From Altererythrobacter sp. C41 (GTDB taxonomy: Bacteria; Pseudomonadota; Alphaproteobacteria; Sphingomonadales; Sphingomonadaceae): a stretch of DNA of 64,000 bases. The stretch lies in contig NZ_JAEVFE010000005.1 in assembly GCF_016803135.1 (NCBI RefSeq), positions 62,001 through 126,000 of the forward strand. The letters are read 5' to 3'. The notes below the pieces were generated by a model. It saw only the letters and a list, made by a program, of their open reading frames with translations. It was not told the DNA's origin and did no database searches. Positions 49,477 through 58,227 of the stretch are shown here, in pieces; the first letter of the stretch is position 1; each line of letters starts with the position of its first letter. A program made the translations under genes and the position numbers.

Positions 49477-52400
49477 TCAGAACGAGAAGCCGGCAGAGAA
49501 CTTGATCGTGCGGGGCGGCCCGTCTGTGCCGAAACTGCCAAGATTCCGCTCACCCGTCTCGGCATTGAAGCTGTTATAATTTCGATCGTTGAACAAGTTG
49601 ATCACGTCGGCTCGAACCCAGATTCTGGTATCGTCGGTGACAAACGGCAGATTGAGATACTTAGTGAGCGCGAGATCCATCTGACGATAGCCCCAACGAT
49701 CACCGTTTCCTTCGGTCTCCACGGCGATCACGTCACGCGACAATGGATCTCCCTCAACCGACACGAAGCTCGTCTGCCACTTCGGTGAGGAGATCTGGAA
49801 CTTGCCCGCCAGCACCATGTCCATCGGAAGATCAACGGTCCCGGCCATGACCAAGCGGTGCGTACGTACGCCCGCCGAATGCACGAAGGGGTAGTCTTCG
49901 ATCGACGGGAAATCGAGCGCGAAGACCTCGCCGAACGACCGGTTCTCCTCGGCGTCCGTATAAGTGTAGGTCGCGTCAAGGCTCCAGCGGGACGTCTCGG
50001 TGTAGCGCTTGGTCAGCTTCAGATAACCGGTGTTTGCGCGCGTCTCGAGGCCATTATCGCCAATGATGAGGTTACCGAAGGGGGAGGGCGCGAAGCCCCA
50101 TGGCGATGAAGGATTGCCACTGGGCGGGAAGAAGCTGCCATCCGGACGACGGTTGCCAAGCAGATATACGAAGCCGTCATGGCTATTGACGCGTGTGTAG
50201 CCCACTTCGAGGTCGAGCAGGTTGAACCGTCCACGCAAGCCAAGACTGAACTGGTCGGAGTACGGAACCTTCAGATCATTCTTGATGAAGCGCAGTTCGC
50301 GCCCCGTGCCAACTGGTACACTATCGATGAGCTGCTGACGCCCCTCCTCGGTCAAATAGATCGGATCCCACGCGATACAGGTAACGCCTGGCGTGCACGG
50401 CGAATCCGCATCGGCACCGATGAACTGGAAAGTCCTGCCGGCGAAGAGGCCCTGTGCCAGCTCCTGCTGAATGAAGTCGAACTGCGTACGGTCATACGAA
50501 CGGCCATAGCCGCCGAAGAGCACGAAGCGACTTTCGTCATCGAGCTCATAAGAAAACCCGAGCCGCGGCTGGAATGCGCCGGTGAATGCCTTCCGTTCAT
50601 TACCGGTCGAGATGTAGTCGTTGATGTCGTAGTTCGCGTTGTTCAGGTTCGGATAGTTCTCCGGAGACACGGCGGCGACCTGTTCAGGGTCGTGAACGTA
50701 ATCCAGGAACGCCGGCGTACGCTCATAATCCCAACGCACGCCGAGGTTGAGCGTCAGACGATCGGTGACTTCCCAATCATCCTGAGCGTAGATGCCGAAC
50801 TGGAAGTTCTTCGAGCTGATCCGCGGATCGGCATCCCCTACGGGCGCGCTGAACTGCAGGCGATAGGGGATCTGGTCGTTAAACGTCAGGCCACTGTCGG
50901 TCGGATCGTACGTGACCAGATAGCTGAATACGGGGTTCAGATTGTTACGCTGGTCCGAATTGAGACGAACCCATTTGGCCTTCACGCCGAACTTCAGCGT
51001 ATGGTTCGAGAAGCCTGTGTAGGTGAAGTCGTTGGAGACCTGCCAGCCCTTCTGCCCCTTGTTCTGGAAGTTGCTGCCGCCTCCGAAGCGCAGGATGTCC
51101 CCGCGACGAGTGGTGCCCGGCTCTTCTCCAGGCACTCGCGCAGTGAAGAGAGTCGTATTTCCGATCGTGAAGGGACGCGGGTTCCAGAACACGTCCTCGT
51201 AGGCGACCTTGAAGTCATTTACGAAGTTGTCACCGGTGTGCTCCCAGCGAGCCAGCCCGCGCCACTCCCGCACGTTCGTGATGCTCCGCGTATCGTAGGC
51301 GGCAATACCTCCATTGTACTGCTCGCCGTACTCGTCGCGGAACTTCACCGATACATCGAATATGTCTCGGCTGGTCGGAGAGAAGGTCAATTTTCCGAAG
51401 TAGAGATCTTCGTTGAACTCTTGATTCCGTGCACCGAAGTATCCCTGATATTCTTCGGGAAAGAAGCTGACGGGCAGATCAAGACCGGGAACGGCGTCGC
51501 GAGGCTCGACGCGCCGCTTGCCCTCGTAAGTTGCGAAGAAGTGCAGTACGTCCTTGATGATCGGACCGCCCAATGCACCGCCGAACTGCAAGTCCCGACT
51601 CTCTACCTTGCCGGGGTTATCACCGAAGATCTCGATCGGCCGCGCGTCACGCAGATCCTGGTTCGTAAAATCGACGAACCCCTGACCTTCGAATTCGTTG
51701 GTGCCCGACTTGGTCACGGCCGTGATTGCGACCGAACTGACCTGATCGAACTCGGCCTTGTAGTTGGAGCTGATCACGCGATACTCACCGATGGCGAGCT
51801 GCGGGAACGGATTGCCCTGGGTCGAATCCTGGCCGGTGACACCGTTCTTGAGGACATAGTCCTTCTGTCCGACGCCATCGATGAAGACGTTGACGGTACT
51901 GCTGTTTTGCGCGCCACCCTGCAGCCGGCTGTCGCCATTGGCTCCGGTGATGAACTGCACACCCGGCGCAAGATCGGCAAAGGCCAGGAAGTTGCGGTTG
52001 TTCTGCGGAAGCTGCTCGATCAGTCGCTGGGTGATGTTAACACCGACTTCGCCGCCCTCCATCGTGCGGATGCGATTCGCCGTGACAATGATCTCGCCCC
52101 CCTCGCCTGCGTCGGGAAGCTCTTCACCCGTGGCGGTGGGTGCGGCCTGGGGCGCGGACAGGTCGAAATCCAAAACTGCGTTTTGCGCGACGCGCAGCGT
52201 GAACTGATCGGTGCTTCGCACTCCGTCAGCGGTAGTGATTTCCAGACGATAGTTGCCGGGCCGCAGCGAGGCAAAAGTGTAGCCGCCCCCCGCATCGACC
52301 ACGGCGGTGCGACGAATGCCGGTGTCGACCTCGATAGCTGCGACCTGGCTAACCCCCTCAGCACCGGTGATCGTGCCACGCAAAGACGCGTTCACCTGCT

Positions 52401-52527
52401 GCGCATGCGCCGGTGCGACCATGGCGAGCGACAGCGCGCCGCCGGCAACGCCGAGAGCGAGCGCCGCGGCCAGCTTGCGGGCGAAGCGGGGGTTGGCGCG
52501 AACGGTGTGGGATTGGGTATGCGACAT
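49477..52527 (-). CDS. TonB-dependent receptor with carboxypeptidase-regulatory-like N-terminal domain
   Basis: Energy-coupled outer-membrane importer, probably for the island's glycan. 1016 residues: signal peptide (about 1-42, ending APAHA); a carboxypeptidase-regulatory-like domain (about 45-130, VSQVAAIEVDTGIRRTAVVDAGGGYTFASLRPGNY); a plug with QLPQNNRNFLAFADLAPGVQF; and a beta barrel ending in aromatic GFSF. This is the Oar-like layout; no SusD partner is present. ATG 52527 has GGGGAG upstream. Base composition is visibly less GC-rich than neighbours (30 of 60 bases in 51421-51480). Confidence 0.92.
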   Translation of the reverse strand: MSHTQSHTVRANPRFARKLAAALALGVAGGALSLAMVAPAHAQQVNASLRGTITGAEGVSQVAAIEVDTGIRRTAVVDAGGGYTFASLRPGNYRLEITTADGVRSTDQFTLRVAQNAVLDFDLSAPQAAPTATGEELPDAGEGGEIIVTANRIRTMEGGEVGVNITQRLIEQLPQNNRNFLAFADLAPGVQFITGANGDSRLQGGAQNSSTVNVFIDGVGQKDYVLKNGVTGQDSTQGNPFPQLAIGEYRVISSNYKAEFDQVSSVAITAVTKSGTNEFEGQGFVDFTNQDLRDARPIEIFGDNPGKVESRDLQFGGALGGPIIKDVLHFFATYEGKRRVEPRDAVPGLDLPVSFFPEEYQGYFGARNQEFNEDLYFGKLTFSPTSRDIFDVSVKFRDEYGEQYNGGIAAYDTRSITNVREWRGLARWEHTGDNFVNDFKVAYEDVFWNPRPFTIGNTTLFTARVPGEEPGTTRRGDILRFGGGSNFQNKGQKGWQVSNDFTYTGFSNHTLKFGVKAKWVRLNSDQRNNLNPVFSYLVTYDPTDSGLTFNDQIPYRLQFSAPVGDADPRISSKNFQFGIYAQDDWEVTDRLTLNLGVRWDYERTPAFLDYVHDPEQVAAVSPENYPNLNNANYDINDYISTGNERKAFTGAFQPRLGFSYELDDESRFVLFGGYGRSYDRTQFDFIQQELAQGLFAGRTFQFIGADADSPCTPGVTCIAWDPIYLTEEGRQQLIDSVPVGTGRELRFIKNDLKVPYSDQFSLGLRGRFNLLDLEVGYTRVNSHDGFVYLLGNRRPDGSFFPPSGNPSSPWGFAPSPFGNLIIGDNGLETRANTGYLKLTKRYTETSRWSLDATYTYTDAEENRSFGEVFALDFPSIEDYPFVHSAGVRTHRLVMAGTVDLPMDMVLAGKFQISSPKWQTSFVSVEGDPLSRDVIAVETEGNGDRWGYRQMDLALTKYLNLPFVTDDTRIWVRADVINLFNDRNYNSFNAETGERNLGSFGTDGPPRTIKFSAGFSF

Positions 52528-52631
52528 GAATTTCTCCCCGTGGTCGGCCGCATTCTCAGCGCGATCCGAAAGGCTTTCACACACGGCCGAACCCCTCGGC
52601 GGGGCGCTGCCGAATCAAAACATGAAGGGTC

Positions 52632-52661
52632 TTGTAACCGGTTTCATATCGCCTGTATAGC
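52632..52661 (+). promoter_or_regulatory. Candidate GH3 promoter overlapping the operator
   Basis: TTGTAA at 52632-52637 and TATAGC at 52656-52661, 18 bases apart, resemble -35 and -10 boxes pointing toward the GH3 gene. The -35 lies within operator site B, so a bound repressor would block it. Proposed from sequence alone. Confidence 0.35.
52633..52646. promoter_or_regulatory. LacI-family operator candidate between TonB receptor and GH3 (site B)
   Basis: TGTAACCGGTTTCA, a near-perfect palindrome with AACCGGTT core. It lies in the 211-base divergent gap, 105 bases before the receptor start and 92 before the GH3 start. Differs from the reverse complement of site A by one base. Confidence 0.65.
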
Positions 52662-52738
52662 CTCCCCCACACACCGATTCCGGTATTCGTTCAGACCCTT
52701 CCGCGGTTAAAAAGGCGGACGGGTGCGGGGAGATAGAG

Positions 52739-55063
52739 ATGATCAAGACAGCCCGATTCCTGCTCGCCGGCGCCGCTGCGATGGCGCTCGCCGGGTGCGC
52801 AACGGCGCAGGCTCAGCCGGCCGCCCCGACCGCGTCCACAACCGCCGTGCCGATCACACAGGCCGAGCCCGAATGGGCGCGCCCCGATCCCGCGATGGAT
52901 GCGTTCCTCGACGAACTCATCGCGAAGATGACGCTGCAGGAGAAAGTCGGACAGCTCACCTTGCTGACGAGCGACTGGGAGTCGACCGGCCCCACGATGC
53001 GCGAAGGCTACAAGCAGGACATCGCGGCCGGCCGCGTCGGCTCGATCTTCAACGCCTACACCGCCAAGTACACGCGCGAGCTGCAGCAGATGGCGGTCGA
53101 GGGGACGCGGCTGGGGATCCCCCTGCTGTTCGGCTATGACGTAATCCACGGACATCGCACGATTTTCCCGATCTCGCTGGGCGAAGCCGCAAGCTGGGAC
53201 CTCGAGGCGATCGAGAAATCCGCCCGCGTTTCCGCGCAGGAAGCCTCCGCCGAGGGCCTCCACTGGACGTTCTCGCCAATGGTCGACATTGCGCGCGACG
53301 CGCGCTGGGGCCGCATTTCCGAAGGTGCGGGCGAGGACGTGTTCCTCGGCAGCGCGATCGCGCGGGCGCGCGTGCGCGGCTATCAGGGCGAGGATCTCGG
53401 CGCGGTCGACACCATTCTCGCGACCGCCAAGCACTTCGCCGCCTACGGCGCGGCACAGGCGGGCCGCGACTACCACACGGTCGACATCTCCGAACGCACC
53501 CTGCGCGACGTCTATCTGCCGCCGTTCAAGGCCGCGCTCGATGAAGGCGTCGCGACCTTCATGACCTCGTTCAACGAGTACGACGGCGTCCCGGCAAGCG
53601 GCAGCAAGTACCTTCTCACCGACGTCCTGCGCCACAAGTGGGGCTTCGACGGCTTCGTCGTAACCGATTACACGTCGATCAACGAGATGGTCCCGCACGG
53701 CTATTCCAAGGACCTTGCCCAGGCCGGCGAACAGGCGATCAACGCCGGCGTCGACATGGACATGCAGGGCGCGGTCTACATGGAGAACCTCGCCAAATCG
53801 GTCGAGGAAGGCCGTGTCGACATGGCGCGTATCGACCAGGCCGTTCGCAGCATCCTGGAAATGAAGTACCGCCTCGGCCTGTTCGAGGATCCCTACCGCT
53901 ATTCCGATGAGGCGCGGCAGAAAGCCACGCTCTACAAACCCGAGTTCCTGGAGGCCGCGCGCGACGTGGCGCGCAAGTCCATGGTCCTGCTGAAGAACGA
54001 GGGCGGCGTCCTGCCCCTCGCCGCGCAAGCGAAGTCGATCGCGCTGATCGGCCCCCTCGGCGACAGCAAGACCGACATGATCGGCAGTTGGTCGGCGGCA
54101 GGCGACCGCCAGACCCGTCCGGTCACCATCCTCGAAGGGCTGCAGGCGCGCGCAGGCGACGGCGTGACCGTCGAGTACGCCAAGGGCGCGAGCTATGCCT
54201 TCGAGGACGAAGGCAAGACCGATGGTTTCGCCGAAGCCCTCGCACTGGCCGAGAAGTCCGATGTCATAATCGCCGCCATGGGCGAGCGATGGGACATGAC
54301 CGGCGAGGCCGCCAGCCGCACCTCGCTCGACCTGCCCGGCAACCAGCGGGCCCTGCTCGAGAAGCTGGTCGCGACCGGCAAGCCGGTGGTGCTGGTCGTG
54401 CTGAGCGGGCGGCCAAACACGATCACCTGGGCGGACGAAAACGTGCCGGCGATCCTGCACGCCTGGTATCCGGGCACGCAGGGCGGCCATGCGGTCGCTG
54501 ACGTACTGTTCGGCGACTATAACCCTTCGGGCAAGCTGCCGGTGACTTTCCCCCGCACGGTCGGCCAGTCGCCGATCCACTACGACATGAAGAACACCGG
54601 CCGCCCGATCGAACTCGGCGCACCGGACGCGAAGTACGTCTCGCGCTATCTCAACACGCCCAACGACCCTCTCTATCGCTTCGGTTACGGCCTCAGCTAC
54701 ACGACGTTCGGCTACTCGCCGGTCACGCTCTCGGCCGCCTCGATGGGGCCGGACGGGTCGATCACCGCTAGCGCAACGATCACCAACACGGGCAGCCGCG
54801 CCGGTGAGGAAGTCGTGCAGCTCTATGTCCGCGACCTCGTAGGTTCAGTGACGCGGCCGGTGCAGGAGCTCGAGGGCTTCGAGAAGATCATGCTCCAGCC
54901 GGGCGAGGCGCGCACGGTCAGCTTCACGCTGCGGCCCGAGGATCTCGCCTTCACCCGTGCCGACATGAGCCACGGGTGGGAGCCGGGCGAGTTCCAGCTC
55001 TGGATCGCGCCTTCCTCCGGAGCGAAGGCGAGCACGCCGGTCACCTTCACGATCACGGAGTAG
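52739..55063 (+). CDS. GH3 beta-glucosidase lipoprotein (BglX-like)
   Basis: 774 residues. Lipobox ALAGC (Cys20). Three-part GH3 layout: N-terminal barrel (about 50-370) with the nucleophile Asp310 in GFVVTDYTSI and substrate-binding KHFAAYG; alpha/beta sandwich (about 395-600); C-terminal fibronectin-III-like domain (about 660-770). Probably removes glucose from non-reducing ends of beta-gluco-oligosaccharides in the periplasm or on the membrane. ATG 52739 is preceded by GGGGAG. Divergent from the TonB receptor; followed after five bases by the sulfatase. Confidence 0.94.
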   Translation: MIKTARFLLAGAAAMALAGCATAQAQPAAPTASTTAVPITQAEPEWARPDPAMDAFLDELIAKMTLQEKVGQLTLLTSDWESTGPTMREGYKQDIAAGRVGSIFNAYTAKYTRELQQMAVEGTRLGIPLLFGYDVIHGHRTIFPISLGEAASWDLEAIEKSARVSAQEASAEGLHWTFSPMVDIARDARWGRISEGAGEDVFLGSAIARARVRGYQGEDLGAVDTILATAKHFAAYGAAQAGRDYHTVDISERTLRDVYLPPFKAALDEGVATFMTSFNEYDGVPASGSKYLLTDVLRHKWGFDGFVVTDYTSINEMVPHGYSKDLAQAGEQAINAGVDMDMQGAVYMENLAKSVEEGRVDMARIDQAVRSILEMKYRLGLFEDPYRYSDEARQKATLYKPEFLEAARDVARKSMVLLKNEGGVLPLAAQAKSIALIGPLGDSKTDMIGSWSAAGDRQTRPVTILEGLQARAGDGVTVEYAKGASYAFEDEGKTDGFAEALALAEKSDVIIAAMGERWDMTGEAASRTSLDLPGNQRALLEKLVATGKPVVLVVLSGRPNTITWADENVPAILHAWYPGTQGGHAVADVLFGDYNPSGKLPVTFPRTVGQSPIHYDMKNTGRPIELGAPDAKYVSRYLNTPNDPLYRFGYGLSYTTFGYSPVTLSAASMGPDGSITASATITNTGSRAGEEVVQLYVRDLVGSVTRPVQELEGFEKIMLQPGEARTVSFTLRPEDLAFTRADMSHGWEPGEFQLWIAPSSGAKASTPVTFTITE

Positions 55064-55068
55064 GAACG

Positions 55069-56748
55069 ATGGGTCGATCCCGGATCGCTCTCGCCGCCGC
55101 GCTCTGCACGCTGGCGCTGCCCGCCTGCACCACACTGCCCGAGGATGCCCCGCGCCATGCGGCGGCACCTTCGGCGACGCCGCAGGACGAACGGCAGAGG
55201 CCGAACATCGTGTTCATCATGTCGGACGATCACGCCTATCAGGCGGTATCCGCCTATGGCGGCGAGATCGGCCGGTTGGCGCCGACCCCGAACATCGACC
55301 GAATTGCGCAGAACGGCGCGATCTTCCTCAACAGCTACGTCACGAACTCGCTGTGCGGCCCGAGCCGCGCAACCATGCTGACCGGCCGGTTCAGCCACAT
55401 GCACGGCTTCACCAAGAACGGTCAGAAGTTCGACAACTCGATGTGGAACTGGCCGCGGGCGCTGGGCCAGCAGGGGTATCAGACCGCGCTGTTCGGCAAG
55501 TGGCACCTCAACTATTCGCCCGAAGGCGCAGGCTTCGGCACCTGGAAGGTGCTCGACGATCAGGGCAAGTACTACAACCCCGACATCATCACGCCCGACG
55601 GGCGCAGCGTGGTCGAGGGTTATGCGACCGACCTCGTCACCGATTACAGCCTCGAGTGGCTGGAGGAGGAGCGCGATCCCGACAAGCCGTTCGCGATCCT
55701 GATCCACCACAAGGCGCCGCACCGCAACTTCATGCCCGCTATCCGGCACCTGCAGAAGTACCTGGGCACCGAATTCCCGGTGCCGACCAATTACTTCGAC
55801 CATTACGACGGCCGCCCCGCCGCCGCGGCGCAGGAAATGAACATCTACCGGGACATGTACGAGGGCCACGACCTTCACATGACCGAGGCGGCGGGATCGA
55901 GCGAACTGCGCTTCGACCGCTGGCCCGACGATTTCGCTCGCATGACGCCTGAGCAGCGCGCCGCGTGGGATGCGCGGCTGCAGGCGAACAACGATGCCAT
56001 GAACGAAGCTGATCTCCACGGCCGCGACCTCGCGCTGTGGAAGTACCAGCGCTACATGAATCAGTATCTCGCAACCGTCAGCGCCGTGGACGAGAGCGTC
56101 GGACGCGTGCTCGACTGGCTGGAACGGACAGGGCTCGATGAGAACACGATCGTCGTCTACACATCCGATCAGGGGTTCTATCTCGGCGAGCACGGCTGGT
56201 TCGACAAGCGCTTCATGTACGAGGAGTCGCTGCGCACGCCGCTGGTGATGCAGTACCCGGGCCACATTGCGCCGGGGACACGGGTGCAAGCGCCGGTGCA
56301 GAATGTCGATTACGCCCCGACCTTCCTCGACTTCGCCGGGTTGCCGATGCGCGACACGATCCAGGGACGCTCGCTGCGCGAAGTGGTCGACGACGGCGAG
56401 GCGCCCGCGGACTGGCGCGAGGACGTCTACTACCACTACTACGAATATCCGGGCTTCCACTCGGTCCGCGCGCACTATGGCGTGCGCACCGACCGCTACA
56501 AGCTGATGCGCTTCTACGGCGATATCAACGCGTGGGAGTTCTACGACCTGGAAACCGACCCGGGGGAGATGCACAACCGGATCGACGATCCGTCGATGCA
56601 GGGCGTGATCGCCGGGCTCAAGCGCAAGCTGGTGGACCTGCGCACGCAGTACGAGGACACCGACGGTCCTGCGGTCGACGACCCGTTGTCTACGGTCGCG
56701 AAGGGCCGACATGATGCAGAGGCGGCAGCGGGGCTGCATCACCACTGA
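55069..56748 (+). CDS. Sulfatase lipoprotein (S1 family)
   Basis: 559 residues. Lipobox LPAC (Cys20), metal-binding DDH (53-55), and the formylglycine motif CGPSR with Cys96, to be oxidised by a maturase not in this window. Other marks are ALFGKWHL, HKAPHRN and YTSDQGFYLGEHGWFDKRFMYEE. It belongs to the type that hydrolyses sulfate esters of sugars; related superfamily enzymes cut phosphodiesters. GGAG precedes ATG 55069, and the gene is only five bases after GH3, so the two are an operon. Substrate unknown. Confidence 0.92.
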   Translation: MGRSRIALAAALCTLALPACTTLPEDAPRHAAAPSATPQDERQRPNIVFIMSDDHAYQAVSAYGGEIGRLAPTPNIDRIAQNGAIFLNSYVTNSLCGPSRATMLTGRFSHMHGFTKNGQKFDNSMWNWPRALGQQGYQTALFGKWHLNYSPEGAGFGTWKVLDDQGKYYNPDIITPDGRSVVEGYATDLVTDYSLEWLEEERDPDKPFAILIHHKAPHRNFMPAIRHLQKYLGTEFPVPTNYFDHYDGRPAAAAQEMNIYRDMYEGHDLHMTEAAGSSELRFDRWPDDFARMTPEQRAAWDARLQANNDAMNEADLHGRDLALWKYQRYMNQYLATVSAVDESVGRVLDWLERTGLDENTIVVYTSDQGFYLGEHGWFDKRFMYEESLRTPLVMQYPGHIAPGTRVQAPVQNVDYAPTFLDFAGLPMRDTIQGRSLREVVDDGEAPADWREDVYYHYYEYPGFHSVRAHYGVRTDRYKLMRFYGDINAWEFYDLETDPGEMHNRIDDPSMQGVIAGLKRKLVDLRTQYEDTDGPAVDDPLSTVAKGRHDAEAAAGLHHH

Positions 56749-56829
56749 CCGCCGGCAACACGCGCCTACGTATGCAAATTGACGGGGTGCGGTTTCCGGG
56801 GATGAGTTGCGATGGAAGAGAATCGGCTG

Positions 56830-56843
56830 TGCAACTGATTACA
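56830..56843. promoter_or_regulatory. Weak LacI-type operator before the sugar symporter (site C)
   Basis: TGCAACTGATTACA shares 11 of 14 positions with the consensus TGTAACCGGTTACA. It lies 51 bases before ATG 56895 in the 146-base gap after the sulfatase. Less palindromic than sites A and B. Confidence 0.35.
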
Positions 56844-56894
56844 TGACCGCATAGGCGGTTCGGGCACGGCGATCGATTGGGAGGAATGCAAGGT

Positions 56895-58184
56895 ATGGCA
56901 ATCGCACCGGAAGTCTCGTCGAGCGCCGATCCGAATCCGTTGGAAGGCGACGGGCAGAACGTGAATGCGCCCGGTCTGCAATACTTCGTGTTCGGCCTGT
57001 TCTTCATCTTCGGCGGCATCACATCGCTCAACGACGTGATCATCCCGAAGCTGAAGGAGCTGTTTACGCTCAGCTATTTCGAAGCCTCGCTGGTGCAGGT
57101 CTGGTTCTTCATCGCCTACGCCGTCGTGGGCATTCCGGGCGCCAAGCTGATCAAGAAGATCGGCTACATGCGCGGCGCGGTCGCCGGACTGGTCACGATG
57201 ATCGCGGGCTGCCTGCTGTTCATTCCGGCGAGTCAGTCGGCGGTGTTCGCCTTCTTCCTCGTCGCCTACTTCGTACTCGCGACAGGCGTGGTGCTGGTGC
57301 AGATCGTCGCCAACCCGCTGATCAGCCTGCTCGGTCCGGCGAAGACGGCGCACAGTCGCCTGACTTTCGCGCAGGGTTTCAACTCGGTGGGCACCACGAT
57401 CTTCCCCTACTTCGGGTCGATCCTGATCCTCGGCAGCCTTGCGACCGTGACCGCGGCCGAGCTCTCGGGCGCGGAGCTCATCGCCTATCGGCAGGCCGAA
57501 TCACAGGCGATCGTCGACGGCTATCTCGGCCTCGCTGCGGCCATCGCGGTCGTCGCTTTCGTCGTCTGGCTGTTCCGTAACCGTCTCAAGGGGGAGCGGC
57601 ACGAGCAGACCAGCCTCGCCGAGGGTCTGGCGCTGCTGAAGCGCCCGCGCTTCGGCTACGGCGCGGCGTGCATCTTCCTTTACGTCGGCGCGGAAGTCGC
57701 GATCGGCAGTTTCATCGTCAACTACCTGATGCAGGCCGACGTGCTTGCCCTGCCGGAGCAGGAAGCGGGCAAGCTGATTTCGGTTTACTGGCTGGGGGCA
57801 CTGATCGGCCGCTTCATCGGATCGGGGCTGCTGCGCGTGATCAACCCGGGCCTGCTGCTCGCCACCTTCGCTAGCGGCGCGATCGCGCTGATCGCGATTT
57901 CGATGAGCACGACGGGCACCGTTTCGGGCTATTCGCTGCTCGCCGTCGGACTGATGAACTCGATCATGTTCCCGACGATCTTCACCCTCGCCTGCGAGAA
58001 GCTCGGCGCGCGCGCCGCGGACGGCTCCGGGATCATCAACGTCGCCATCGCCGGCGGCGCAGTCATCCCGGCGGTCTATGGCGCGCTGGCCGACGCGACG
58101 AGCCTGGCCGCGGCCCTCATTCTGCCCGCCATCTGCTATGCGATTATCGCCGGCTTCGGAATCTTCGCCCGCCGTCCGGCGTAA
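56895..58184 (+). CDS. FucP-type MFS sugar:H+ symporter
   Basis: 429 residues with 12 predicted membrane segments, of the glucose/galactose/fucose symporter group. FGLFFIFGGITSLNDVIIPKLKELF and LTFAQGFNSVGTTIFPYFGSILIL are typical; NSIMFPTIFTLACEKLG lies in the second half. Probably takes up the glucose released by the periplasmic GH3. I use ATG 56895, nine bases after GGGAGG; ATG 56886 lies too close to it. Possible operator upstream. Confidence 0.88.
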   Translation: MAIAPEVSSSADPNPLEGDGQNVNAPGLQYFVFGLFFIFGGITSLNDVIIPKLKELFTLSYFEASLVQVWFFIAYAVVGIPGAKLIKKIGYMRGAVAGLVTMIAGCLLFIPASQSAVFAFFLVAYFVLATGVVLVQIVANPLISLLGPAKTAHSRLTFAQGFNSVGTTIFPYFGSILILGSLATVTAAELSGAELIAYRQAESQAIVDGYLGLAAAIAVVAFVVWLFRNRLKGERHEQTSLAEGLALLKRPRFGYGAACIFLYVGAEVAIGSFIVNYLMQADVLALPEQEAGKLISVYWLGALIGRFIGSGLLRVINPGLLLATFASGAIALIAISMSTTGTVSGYSLLAVGLMNSIMFPTIFTLACEKLGARAADGSGIINVAIAGGAVIPAVYGALADATSLAAALILPAICYAIIAGFGIFARRPA

Positions 58185-58191
58185 CGCGCGC

Positions 58192-58225
58192 GGCGCAGCC
58201 CCGGCGTGCCGCCGGCGGCTGCGCC
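58192..58225. terminator. Strong hairpin between the symporter and tetR
   Basis: GGCGCAGCC-CCGGC around GTGCC, paired with GCCGG-CGGCTGCGCC, a ~14-bp nearly perfect stem with one unpaired base. It lies 7 bases after the symporter stop and 2 bases before the tetR stop codon on the other strand. Likely bidirectional terminator; no T-run. Confidence 0.6.
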
Positions 58226-58227
58226 CG

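Noticed and set aside
50179-52710. 843-residue open frame antisense to the TonB receptor
   Set aside because: No domain or signal; length is explained by the codon bias of the receptor gene.
39686-58184. Genomic island borne by a mobile element
   Set aside because: No integrase, transposase, tRNA end or direct repeats were seen at either side; only the receptor differs in composition.
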